A stretch of 17,604 nt of DNA from Larix sibirica (taxonomy: Eukaryota; Streptophyta; Pinopsida; Pinales; Pinaceae), in the NCBI GenBank assembly GCA_004151065.3, contig NWUY0304828895.1, forward strand, positions 1-17,604, read 5' to 3'. Under the pieces are notes generated by a model. The model searched no databases. It was given only the letters and a program-made list of their open reading frames with translations, and was not told the DNA's origin. The translations under genes were made by a program, and so were the position numbers. Positions 8,632-17,604 of the stretch are shown here, in pieces; the stretch's first letter is position 1; every line of letters begins with the position of its first letter.

Positions 8632-10791
8632 AAGGGAGGGTTTTTACAGATTCTCGTTTTATCTATCGTAAATTGATGCGAGTGAGCTCGGGCGAGGGGA
8701 ACCGTGGTTGGAGATTCAAGAATCCACCCCTTTCCTATCATTTGTTCTCTAGCTCGCTAAGGGGGAATATATTGGTAAAAAAAACTACAGCTATAAGCTA
8801 TTAGGAAAAGAATAAACTAATCACATAAATTAGGAACATAAAAAGCAAATCCCACTAATAACTCTAAGAAAGCTGGCGTTATCCAGTTCAGATTCCCCAG
8901 TATAGTTATGAAAGGATATTCCTGCTTTCAGTTCAAGCCGCAACAGCCCACATCTTGTGAAATAGGCGGTACAACTGACCTTCACGTCCCAATCATTACC
9001 CCATCCCGAGAGTGTTAGGTAGTGATGGTGGACCAATAGAGAGAGGTATTTGTTTTGGTGCTTGCCAGTATCTTCGTAACAAGCTGGAAGCGGGAAGGAG
9101 ATCTACAGGGTGGTACTCAGATCCCCACGAGCTTGATCCATTACTATATAGCAATTATATTGAAGTTAGCCATATTGGAGAGCTTTATTCAAGTATTACG
9201 GGGAAGAGGTATGGTTTCGGAACGAGATCAGAAAAAACATGAGTTGCAAGGGCGGTGGGAGATCCAGCTTCTACCATATAAATCACTAGTGGGTGTTTTT
9301 CCTTGGCTGACCTTCAATGAAACAGAAATAGAGTGCACGCGGCGAATCTCGGTCGCATTTCTATAGTTAAGTTCCGCATTCATAGGATTGCCATCGGTTC
9401 CTCTCAGCAATTGGACCATAATCCTACACCATCGAGAGCCGGATCAGAGGCATAATCGGGAGCACCAAATAAAAGGTACGTAGGCTTTACCAATCCCAAC
9501 CATGAACCACCGATCTCATTTCTAAACCAAGCGAAAGAGGTAGTAAGCCATCTTACGTAGAAGAGTTATAGAGCGGTTAATATATTAGTAATAGGTTTAG
9601 ACTAGGCGGAGTAAAGGCGGTTAGAGCAGAGCATAGAGCCCGTGGAAAGGCGAAAAACTAACTGTCGCAATTGTATAACCCCCATAGGAACAACATTCTT
9701 ACCACCCACCACCATCCCATTAGCTATAAAAGTGCCCACCATTTAAAGAAGTGCCAGCCCGTGAGGAAGCAAGGTAGAAATGGAGTGATCAACCAATACA
9801 AATAAGGGTGGGATCCCCATGGTTAGTTAGCAGGCGATATATCCCACCCATAGAAGGATAAATGGGCAAGCAAGGTCGTCTCTATATACAAAACCTTATT
9901 GATTTGCATCTCACATCTGCTGAACAAGTAGACAGATCGCCTAGGACAAGATGAACAAAAAGTCAGGTTCTGTACGCGTCACGGAACGGAGAATCAATTG
10001 AGACCGAGATATAGTCTAACATGGGAAGAGAGTGTTACCAGAGCTTAGATCATTGGTTTTTCTGCGCATGCATGAAATAGTTATGGGAAAGCGAATAAAT
10101 ATAAGTGCGTGCCATGGCAAAGTGAAGAAGGAGAAGGCATTGCATTAGTGTGTGCACCGAAAACTCCAACCGAAATCTTCATTTACTTGGCCTCCCGGCC
10201 TCTCCCTGGGAATAAATTGTTTAGTGTTCGCCCGAAGCTCAATTTATTTAGAGCCTTTAGGGTAATAGTATAGTATGTTTTTGTTTTTCCTGGTGCCACA
10301 GAAGATAAGTCGCTTATTTATGGAACAGATTCGCCAATGAATTACCAAAAATCGTAGCTAATAAATCGAGCAGAAATGCGCTTTTAATCCATAAATACAG
10401 CAAACAAGGAGCGCCATACGTGGCTTTATAAATTCATTCAGTTGGCCCTTTCCCGGCCCATCCCTTTTTCTGGCGGCCTTCTTCAATCCCTACCTCACTA
10501 TATGTACACAAATTTTGCTTTGGACCAAACCAGTTAAAATGATATGAAACTCCGGCTCTTTTATTACTCTGTTCTGAACCAACGACACCAGCTGATCCAT
10601 CTTGAGTAAACGGCAAAGCTCTCTTATCCTAGAGGGGTGCCATAATTTGGTTATTCATTCCGCCGATAAATCCCTAATAAAACTTCCTATCTTATATATG
10701 TTAAGACACGTTTCTAATTCCAAAATCCTAAAATATAAAGAAAATAACAGAATAGAATACAGAGAGCCCAGATATTCTTTATTCCATAGAT
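8632..10791. other. Intergenic stretch without a recognisable gene
   Basis: The longest open frame of the window lies here: 9055-9366 (+, 103 codons). It starts only at TTG, has no domain that I can name, and overlaps another open frame (9012-9242) of similar quality. Neither shows coding-like features. I saw no tRNA, rRNA or transposon sequence in the remainder. Confidence 0.5.
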
Positions 10792-10812
10792 GGGTTGGGG
10801 TGGGCCCAACCC
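10792..10812. repeat. G/C hairpin, perfect 8-bp stem
   Basis: GGGTTGGG at 10792-10799 pairs perfectly with CCCAACCC at 10805-10812 around a five-base loop. It sits just upstream of a second, nested stem-loop and shares the CCCAACCC word with it. It could mark a transcript 3' end or a cruciform; no gene lies close by. Confidence 0.65.
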
Positions 10813-10843
10813 GAACGTCTTGCTAATTATGTTATTAAGTTAA

Positions 10844-10928
10844 CAACCCTCTTCCCTCTAATTTAAGCCCAACCCTCCCGTAGTGGGCTTATAATTGAGG
10901 AAGTATTTAGAAAAGAGGTAGGGGTTGG
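10844..10928. repeat. Nested stem-loop
   Basis: The inner stem is perfect: TAAGCCCA at 10864-10871 pairs with TGGGCTTA at 10884-10891 around 12 bases. An imperfect outer stem pairs CAACCCTCTTCCCTCTAA (about 10844-10861) with TTAGAAAAGAGGTAGGGGTTG (about 10907-10927), needing small bulges. Together they can fold into a structure of about 85 nt. A stable transcript end is one possible role; this is inferred from pairing alone. Confidence 0.55.
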
Positions 10929-11320
10929 AAACCACCTTTATATAGATACTCCCAACCAACCCATACTGGTTACTAATGCTACTTAAGGGTGAGGTTAGAA
11001 CAAAAGGGAGGCATACTACCTACCAAAAAAAGGAAACAACCTACCTACCGAATAAAGAGGTTAAGAGCCAAATAATTAAGAATGAGGTTTAGATGTAAAG
11101 GTCAACAGCTAAAATCTTATAAGGGAGATCAATAAATAATAATAAAAAAGTAAAAACTTATCATTCAATAGTTTTGTTCAGGCAAAATGCTTTTTTTGGG
11201 GGTACAACGGGGCACTGAAGTTTATTTTATTCTTTATGAAATAGGCCTTTTCATAATGTTTATCTATAATAGGTGGGACGGTATGGCGGCTGGATTGAAT
11301 GCGCGATGGCTTGTGAAATG

Positions 11321-11372
11321 GCTGGTTAGCTTGCTGGATGGGGAGCTTGAGCTGGATTGCGCGGGATGGGAG
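11321..11372. repeat. GCTGG-rich repeat, copy 3 (exact 19-mer)
   Basis: GCTGGTTAGCTTGCTGGAT at 11321-11339 is identical to 4794-4812 and is followed by GGGGAGCTTGAGCTGGATTG. An open frame running through it (11187-11396) owes its Trp/Leu-rich composition to this repeat. Confidence 0.75.
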
Positions 11373-11429
11373 CAGGTTATGTTGGGGGCGATATAGATTA
11401 CTCACGTGCTTATTGCTCCATAGATTTGG

Positions 11430-11605
11430 ATTGGATTGATGAAATTGGAATGATAAGATTATCGGATTGATTCGACTTGATTGATAAGATCCATTGGAGT
11501 CAGAAGATCAATATAAGTGAAGGAATAAGATCGGATATCTTTGGAATCAGAATATATGACGAATGAGAAAATCAGATTTTATTGATAAGATCAATATAAG
11601 TGAAG
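11430..11605. repeat. GATTGAT/GATAAGAT array with an 18-bp direct repeat
   Basis: AGATCAATATAAGTGAAG occurs at 11505-11522 and again, identically, at 11588-11605. The word TTGATAAGATC precedes or lies inside both copies (about 11481 and 11583). The flanks are filled with GGATTGAT, TTGATTGATAAG and GGAATCAGAA variants. The pattern indicates local duplication of about 83 bp with later change. Confidence 0.7.
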
Positions 11606-11610
11606 AGGAA

Positions 11611-11765
11611 ATAAGAGAGTCCCCCGTCACCACATACCTGAACGAGAGAAGGCCCCCGTCAGAAGCGAGAAATAAGGACCACATAACTGGAAGAGGAGAA
11701 GTCCCCCAAGTTATCAACAGACAAGTTGTCCGCCAGACACCACGATAAAAGGCCCCAAGACCCCT
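11611..11765. repeat. Diverged array around a GAGAAGTCCCCC-type motif
   Basis: Four related words occur in order: GAGAGTCCCCCGTCA (about 11615), GAGAAGGCCCCCGTCA (about 11646), GAGGAGAAGTCCCCCAAG (about 11693) and AAAAGGCCCCAAGACC (about 11748). ACCACATACCTGAA near 11629 and ACCACATAACTGGA near 11679 are 50 bp apart, which suggests a 50-bp unit with strong divergence. The open frame 11563-11748 is a by-product of it. Confidence 0.5.
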
Positions 11766-12649
11766 TCAACAGACCCTAATAACCTTCACCACATACACAA
11801 ATATATGTACACCATACCTCGTAAATAGACTATGTGCAGTTAGACCTCACCACAAGAGCAATTTGAAACAGCTCATTATATATGATGCACCCGTTGAGGA
11901 TCAGACGTTATTCATAGCTCATAACCACCAAAATAAAAAATCCATTTTATTGCCCCGATGGGTTTGTTTGTTTGTTTACTTGTCTCCCCAAAAGATGTTC
12001 TATTATTAGACAAAACTAGTGAATTATAAGTTTTTAAATAAAAAGTTCCAAGCGAACTTATTGCCTGTCCCGATCCAGGTAGGCCATCATTGATTGATAA
12101 CTAAAAAATTAGTGATTCCCCTCTACCCCACCCCAAAGCCCCAAGGATGTAACATTGAAAAATTTGATATCCTGCCCTCATACCTCCCATATCTGGTTGC
12201 TCTCTCTGGCCAGGCAGTTGTTCTCAAACCCCGAAACATGCAACATGGATTTTTCCTTACTAATGAGCATCAACATCGAACCCGTATCCTGGGTGTGCGG
12301 GTGCTATGCTCCTACCTCGACTGGATGGAAGGAATGACAAAGCTTACATATGTTTAAACACAATTGGAGGGTCATGCGCCATAAGATTGCAATAGGATGC
12401 AACAGACAGTGTCTATACGAACCGTTAAACATAAGCCTAGAACTATACCAACAAGCACACCACACTAGCCTCGTTCGTGTCGACGCCCAGTCCTACGTAC
12501 CTGGCCCTTGCCTACCTCAACAGAGATATCTATTTTGCAATTTAGATATTCAGTGACGACCTACCAAGTTGGGAAATCAAGTCGAGGACCCATCTTGAGC
12601 CTTTCAAGTCGGAACAGACGCATACCTGCCTCCTGCACGGAAAGAAAGA
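11766..12649. other. Intergenic stretch, with a (GTTT)4 microsatellite
   Basis: Four GTTT units lie at 11962-11977. Two overlapping plus-strand frames at 12094-12357 and 12155-12337 are open but differ in frame and match nothing that I know. No RNA gene or element is visible. Confidence 0.5.
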
Positions 12650-12960
12650 GCGGCCAGATTAGGGGAAAAGGAAACGGGAATATAGAGGGAAACGGAAAAA
12701 TGGGAATGAATGAGGAAACAAGGAGGAGAATCAGGGGAGGCAGGGGCAGATAACCTAGCAGTTAGAGGACAGAAGGGTAGCGGGAACAGAAATAGGATGC
12801 AAGAATAGAACCAGAGGCCAGGGATAAGGAACAAGGATAACAGCCAAAGCTATATAAATAAGCTGAAGGAGGTATGAAATGGAGAGACGAAAGCGAGGAT
12901 ACAATATAGAGAAAACAGGAATTATAATGGAGAAAGGAGAGTAAACCATGAGCAGAAGAG
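12650..12960. repeat. Long purine-rich strand with imperfect GGGAAACGG and AGGATAAG words
   Basis: About 310 bases of the plus strand are strongly purine-biased, interrupted by short pyrimidine spots. Near its start AAAGGAAACGGGAATAT is followed by AGGGAAACGGAAAAATGGGAATG, a diverged direct repeat of about 18-20 bp. Later parts use AGGGATAAGGAACAAGGATAA. Such strand asymmetry gives long open frames on the complement (for example 12834-12604 and 12949-12755), rich in Pro, Ser, Ile and Leu, that should not be read as genes. Confidence 0.65.
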
Positions 12961-14169
12961 GGAGACTAGACCAGCAGGATAAGAAGTCTATAAATTAATA
13001 TATCATTGAATAATTACGTATATAGAACTCTAAGTATGTAGGCGTATCCCGGGCTTCACCCGGCACAATAAGCTATATCATAATAGTGTGTAGTAGCATC
13101 TTCGTAACAGAACCAAGCATTGTTAGATTAGGGCCTACTGGCAAGAGAAGAAAGAGCATAATTGATATAGTCCCAAAATAGGATAAATATAATACCATAA
13201 GCAAGCATAGGAAATAGGAACTCCCGGAAGCAAGCATAAATTTCATAGGTCTGTCCTAGGAGCATTATGAAATAAGGTCCTCCCTTTTAGTAGCTCTGAA
13301 GCTGCACGATATAGAAGTAGAGGGACGCAGTTCCTCGAAATGGCATAGCCAGATGGATCAATCATATGCCTCGGAACTCCCAACAACACCACTCACTTTG
13401 ATTTATACAAAACGCATTTGATGAGGGAGGTTTTTGATCGACTGGAACCACCCTACACCAAACTAGATTTTTTTATCATGGACTTTTAATAAGTATTTAC
13501 CTCACCTGCACCTATAAGTTACCTGCCGAAATAAATCCCTCGTCGTAGCTTCCTGTCCCGCCTCAGCCTATCACTGCTGCCTACCCGGCCTACCTAACTA
13601 GAGAGAGTGATTCATGGAAATCGGGTAGGTGAGCCGCATAAAGTATGGGTTTTTGGTGGGCCGAGGCATGCATGACGCAAAACAAAGTGCTACATTTAAT
13701 ATTTTTAGCTCCCCACGATCTATATTCTTTCCTTTATCGGTGGGCTCCATCTTATCTCTATTATTGGATGGTGGCAGCAGTGGGCGGACGGAACTACTCA
13801 TATATTGGCTTTTCAAGTCGATGATTACCTGGTGCTACGTACCGGATATGAGGGTTTTCTCTGCAATGCAATTTTTTGCGTAGCTTTCATCTTCATTCAT
13901 TCTTGACCACATCGAAGCTAAATTTCCCTTGCATACGGGGGGGGCAGCAGGCTCGGTTCATCTCTCCCCTCCTTCCCTTCTTCTGGCCTCATTATCGCTC
14001 CGCTCCTTCCGGCCGGCATCACCCAGCAAAGAATCAATTATCAATCCATCATTTCAACCCTTTCCTATGCCACTAAACATGGACTCTATAAGCAACAAAC
14101 CATTTTAAAGCTCCTAAAATGGTGAATCGATGTAGTAAGCATCGTCATTCATTCCTTTCATAAATTCCA
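12961..14169. other. Intergenic stretch without a recognisable gene
   Basis: Open frames on both strands overlap at 13598-13883 (84 codons plus, 72 codons minus) without any recognisable domain. Bases 13940-14060 are pyrimidine-rich and contain a G7 run near 13938. No tRNA, rRNA or element was seen. Confidence 0.5.
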
Positions 14170-14239
14170 GGTAGTAACTATGATTCAGCGGTAAGTGCTA
14201 CCGTGTGTTTTGTAGAGTTCGAGGTAATATCTATGATTC
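14170..14239. repeat. Short direct repeat, 53 bp apart
   Basis: GGTAGTAACTATGATTC (14170-14186) recurs as GGTAATATCTATGATTC (14223-14239), with 14 of 17 bases equal. Between them CGGTA and TACCG form a small hairpin (14189-14203). A diverged tandem duplication is the simplest reading. Confidence 0.45.
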
Positions 14240-14768
14240 CTCCGTGGAGGTTATAGGGTATAGGGTTGGGTTATGGGTGCTATGTTTTAGGTCTCCTTTT
14301 TAGGGTCTCCCTGCTATTATTCTTGGAATGATGTTTTCTGTTTAAAGTAAAGTACTCCCTCCAGGCAAGGATTTTTGGCTATTTATAATTCGTCTATTCA
14401 TTCGTTGGACCGCACCACACCTAAAACTATGTGGTCCATCGATCTAATAAAATCAATTGTTTTTATGCACGTACTTAACTGAATGTATAGAGTCTCGAGC
14501 TAGAGGGTAGAGGTCAATGTGGGCAGTTGTCCTACTACCTATTCTAGTAGATTCCGTCCGGTGGACAATCCATTTCGATAGATGTTATCAATCAAATTCA
14601 ATAAATTTATTGAAATAAAGAAATCTCTATCTCTCCAGCAGCTTTACCCAACTCAGTCTGCTGATGACAACCCGCCTGTGTCTTCGACCTTTGATTCACT
14701 CACTGTATACTCCTTCCTTCCGCTCGTTGTACCTTCCCCATACCTACCGTGTGCCGTAGCGTACTGTG
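14240..14768. other. Intergenic stretch; weak telomere-like words
   Basis: Bases 14250-14315 carry GGTTATAGGG, TATAGGGTTGGG, GGTTATGGG and TTTTTAGGG, loosely like the plant telomere unit TTTAGGG, but not in a regular array. An ATG-started frame at 14582-14797 (71 codons) is unrecognised. Confidence 0.45.
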
Positions 14769-14888
14769 CCGGGTTTGCAATACATAGAAGCCACTAACTG
14801 AAGACAAACTGTTCACTGCACAAGCCACTCACTACACAAAGCCGCCGTTCACACACATACAGAAGTCGTTCACCACTCACTGCACATA
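14769..14888. repeat. Degenerate array of AAGCCACTCACTACACA-type words
   Basis: Variants follow one another at about 16-20 base spacing: GAAGCCACTAACTGAAG (about 14787), CAAACTGTTCACTGCAC (about 14806), AAGCCACTCACTACACA (about 14823), AAAGCCGCCGTTCACACAC (about 14838), and GAAGTCGTTCACCACTCACTGCAC beyond 14861. Copies are imperfect. The 94-codon minus-strand frame across it (15078-14794) has a Cys/Arg/Val-rich tail that simply translates the repeat. Confidence 0.55.
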
Positions 14889-15217
14889 GTCCTTTGCCGG
14901 GGTATGTTTTATTTTGGGTATGGTGGCGAGGGTCCTTCTCTGATCGTCTGGCGAACTTATATCGTCTGGCAATAACATGTCTTAATTGATATGCTTTTAT
15001 GTAAACGAAATGTATCCATGCCTTCCTTCTGGTGGGGGGACTTAAAATGATGGGTGAATAAGTTGGGGGAACGGGCAAAAAACCTACCCTTGACGCGCCC
15101 TTCCTCCTTCTCCTTTTTCTGCAGAGACCTCATCTAATTAAAGGGTTATACTTTGCTGGGGGGATAAAATTGATACCCGTTTGGGAACCACTAAACACAC
15201 AGTAAACAATCTGAGCT

Positions 15218-15600
15218 CCAGAAGTCCGATCAAGGGCTCCACAAGACTACGTAAAAATAAACATTGATAGAGCCTCCGAAGGTAACCCATGACAATTACA
15301 GGAATTGTAGTTTCATTCAAAAATAATGAAGGCACAATTATTCTGACAATCTATGTCGGATACATAGGAAACGACACTATAATATATTCTTAATGTATTG
15401 AGCTATTGCGTAGTATTGAGAAGGTATTTATTTATAAGGTTTTCCTGATCTCCACAATATGTTTATCTATCATTTATGGTAAACAACCGTGTAGTAGATA
15501 AGTTTTTGTGTGAAAACAATGAATTTATGCTTGCAAAAGAGGAAAACACAAGTGGTATGGGTACCTTACCTGGCAAGCTTCTTCGCTTTCGCCCAGCTAA
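15218..15600 (+). pseudogene. Fossil RNase H domain of a plant LINE
   Basis: Bases 15218-15289 read PEVRSRAPQDYVKINIDRAS followed by EGNP, which matches the start of the RNase H domain of plant LINE polyproteins (RVT_3 family), where the usual form is a K-hydrophobic-N-x-D-G-A-S-x-G-N-P pattern. The Asp corresponds to the first catalytic acid; the next residue is Arg instead of Gly. A TGA then follows, and homology continues in another frame from 15289 with TGIVVSFKNNEGTIIL and VGYIGNDT until TAA at 15391. Beyond that, ELLRSIEKVFIYKVFL (about 15400-15450) and a KEENT-like piece near 15540 resemble later parts of the domain, but weakly. No reverse transcriptase is visible upstream on this strand. 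It is dead. The first 175 bases are persuasive; the end near 15600 is uncertain. Confidence 0.65.
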
Positions 15601-16670
15601 GTAACCTTTTTTCTTTAAAATAATGGACACAACCTATAGCTTATTTGCTGGAGCTCTTATTCGTCGTTGTGTGTCCGAGCTTATCACAAAGGAAGGGGAG
15701 CCTTTATCCTTACTAATTAATTGGTGACCACTTAGCACACTTGGAATAATTGGGGGGTATGCTCATTCCTAACGCGTACTGTGGCTCATATTAACTACAG
15801 CTTCTTAACTACTGCTAATTAGAACTTAGATTGTGAACTTACTCATTAAAATGGACAAGTTCAATGTCTCTATGCGAGTCCTAGTTATAGGCGAGTCTCT
15901 CAACTTTGGATTTAGATTATGGTAGAAACATTATAAGTCCACATGCACTCAGAACTACCTGAAGTCCATTGCCTTAGGTCCATGGCAATTGAAAAGGTAA
16001 GGGCAGAAAACTGTGTTATAAGGTCACTACTTATAAGCCTAGCTAAGCTGGATTACCCTAGCTAATAACAGACTAGGCTTGCACTATATAAGCTTTATAA
16101 GCTTGCTTTACTTGGCGGAGATTACTTGATGAATGAAAGGCTACCAATCTGTTCACAAAAAGCCTTTAACTAAACCTCAGAAAAAGGGGCTATAGAGCCA
16201 TTCAACAGAAGCTTAGAACTAAAAGCCAAGTATATGTACACCAAGTCAGCCCAGTACGCCATTCAATCCGCATTATCCAATTACGCTTTCTTTATAGAAA
16301 CAATACTCAGTAAGTAAGCCTTCTGTTACCCATCCTCCATTACGGTATTTATGATGCTTTAAGTTCTTATAAACATTATGCTTTCTGTTAATACACACAC
16401 ATTAGGCCTTTTACCAATACTCATTAAGTCCCTCTTTACTATAGGGGATGCCGATTCAATTCCGGTAGGAGAGATCCCAAGATAAGAGCCCACTTGATGT
16501 TGCTACTTTAATATGAAAGCTGAACTAACAGCCAATAAAAACAAAACTGAGTAACATACATAATTAGGCAAATAATAAGAATAATAATACTCTTCCTAGT
16601 GATTGCTTCTATCCCCTACCTGCCCTACCCTTCTTGGATTGCCCTCCCTTCCCTGGGGCTGCCCTGATGC
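15601..16670. other. Intergenic stretch without a recognisable gene
   Basis: AAGCCTAG (16035-16042) and CTAGGCTT (16073-16080) form an 8-bp inverted repeat, followed by AAGCTTTATAAGCTT near 16090. The words AAGCC, TTATAAG and GTAAGTAAGCC recur. No RNA gene, open frame of note or mobile element was recognised. Confidence 0.5.
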
Positions 16671-16760
16671 CCTGGTGGAGTACCTCGGTAGAGTCCCTTG
16701 TAGAGACCCTGCCTGGTAGAGTACCTGGTGGGATATTCTGGTGGATGCCCTGGTAAAGCC
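16671..16760. repeat. Degenerate minisatellite of a CCTGGTAGAGTA-type unit, about seven copies
   Basis: The units are CCTGGTGGAGTA (16671-16682), CCTCGGTAGAGTC (16683-16695), CCTTGTAGAGAC (16696-16707), CCTGGTAGAGTA (16712-16723), CCTGGTGGGATA (16724-16735), CTGGTGGATGC (16738-16748) and CCTGGTAAAGCC (16749-16760). Unit length is 11-14 bp. The preceding 50 bases repeat GCCCT words and may be an older part of the same array. Confidence 0.8.
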
Positions 16761-17380
16761 CCTTAATAGCAGCTACGCCCAACGGGAATCATCAGCAAGT
16801 AGGCCCATTAAATAAAAAGAATGAAATTAGGCCAATAAGAATGAAAGAGGACAATAAACAACATCCCTGTTGGTTGCTTCCCTTCCCCGCTGGACACCCA
16901 CACTCTTTGATTGATTGCCTACCCACCCATGCAGAGCAGCACAGCTTTTCGTTTTAACATATATAATATGAGTATTTACAAAAAACTCAGAGGAAGGAAG
17001 AAGGCTTATGCTCAGATAATACGCTTATAAGATAGCTGTACCCTTCCCCATCAAATTCACGATTTCACATTAACGCACGATACGATCCCACCGGGTAGGT
17101 AGGATCAGACAACGATAACACACAAATTGGCAATCACAATATAATATAAATTCCAGCTTTAGCAATTACTTTGCTGGCAGGATAGGATAAGAGGAGAGGA
17201 ATAATGGCTTCATCTTATCTCCCTCCCATACGCGCATATAGAATATGAAACCTAGATTTCTCTCGTGGAACCGAACCGTTATCTCGATCGCAACCCATCA
17301 CATAAACCACTGGATTATTTCTCATAATTGTGTTTTTGAAAAGCATAATTACATATATAATAATGATTAGAATAACTTAT
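16761..17380. other. Intergenic stretch without a recognisable gene
   Basis: AATAAAAAGAATGAAATTAGG and AATAAGAATGAAAG near 16811-16845 form a diverged purine-rich direct repeat. Nothing else was recognised; there is no coding, RNA or element signature. Confidence 0.5.
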
Positions 17381-17486
17381 TGAAAATAATGTTTGAAAAT
17401 AATGTTTTGATTAACACCAAATCTAATGTTATTACATATATAAAGATGGAATACGACTCACACCGAATCTAGTGTTATTACATATT
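17381..17486. repeat. AT-rich tandem repeats: 14-bp pair and 46-bp unit
   Basis: GAAAATAATGTTT is directly duplicated (about 17382-17408). It is followed by a 46-bp unit, 17415-17460, whose first 26 bases (starting CACCAAATCTAATGTTATTA) recur at 17461-17486 (starting CACCGAATCTAGTGTTATTA) with two differences before the final base. An ACATATATAATAATG word at about 17351 may be an older relative. Confidence 0.75.
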
Positions 17487-17604
17487 AAATAAGTGGTTCT
17501 CGTCTAAGAAAGATATCTAGTTAAGTGATCATTTCGAGATCAAAATCCAAACTCACTCACTCACTTATTAGGGAGGGTTTATGTGCTTATTGCCTACGGA
17601 TCAC
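17487..17604. other. Window end, with an (ACTC)n microsatellite
   Basis: ACTCACTCACTCACT lies at 17551-17565. Nothing else is recognisable before the window ends. Confidence 0.6.

Noticed and set aside
9055-9366. Longest open frame (103 codons)
   Set aside because: It starts at TTG, overlaps another open frame of the same quality, and shows no domain or motif that I recognise.
14250-14315. Interstitial telomere repeat
   Set aside because: The GGG-containing words are irregular and do not keep a seven-base period.
15138-15335. Minus-strand frame of 65 codons
   Set aside because: It lies opposite the RNase H relic and is its antisense shadow.
16440-16500. Possible tRNA 3' part, GATTCAATTCCGG
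   Set aside because: No cloverleaf partner stems were found upstream.
1-17604. CRISPR array or bacterial defence system
   Set aside because: No repeats of constant length with unique spacers of similar length occur; the tandem arrays are diverged and contiguous, and no bacterial-type genes are present.

Overview
The window looks like non-coding land-plant DNA, most likely from an expanded plant mitochondrial genome, with a repeat-rich nuclear region as the alternative. The reasons are indirect. I find no intact recognisable gene in 17.6 kb, base composition is moderate, open frames are short and many lack an ATG, and there are several degenerate minisatellite-like arrays and decayed fragments of plant retrotransposons. 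I recognised no mitochondrial or plastid gene, no rRNA and no tRNA, so the organelle assignment is an inference. The character of the LINE fragment recalls ferns or gymnosperms, but this is only an impression from memory.

Layout. Bases 2-568 (+) hold a decayed Gag domain of a Ty3/gypsy-class LTR retrotransposon with three in-frame stops, ending at a two-base assembly gap (NN, 569-570). The other side of the gap opens directly into a degenerate tandem array of about 69-71 bp period (571-829). After a gene-free stretch comes a low-complexity block with an 18-bp minisatellite (2307-2378). Bases 3374-4290 (-) hold the best hidden feature: a frameshifted fossil of a non-LTR (LINE, L1-type) reverse transcriptase, recognisable only by reading all three frames together. 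It includes the region around the FADD catalytic motif. A second LINE-type relic, an RNase H domain broken by a frameshift and stops, lies at 15218-15600 (+).

The rest is intergenic DNA with imperfect repeats: a GCTGG-rich family at 3283, 4794 and 11321 (two copies share an exact 19-mer), a pyrimidine block at 6289-6390, hairpins at 8612-8631 and 10792-10928, GATTGAT and CCCCC-type arrays at 11430-11765, a purine-rich strand at 12650-12960, a CACTCACTAC array near 14769-14888, a CCTGGTAGAGTA array at 16671-16760, and a 46-bp AT-rich repeat at 17415-17486.

Nothing here forms an operon, pathway or defence-like system. The interest lies in how the DNA was built: captured, dead retroelements combined with slippage-type expansion of short motifs.
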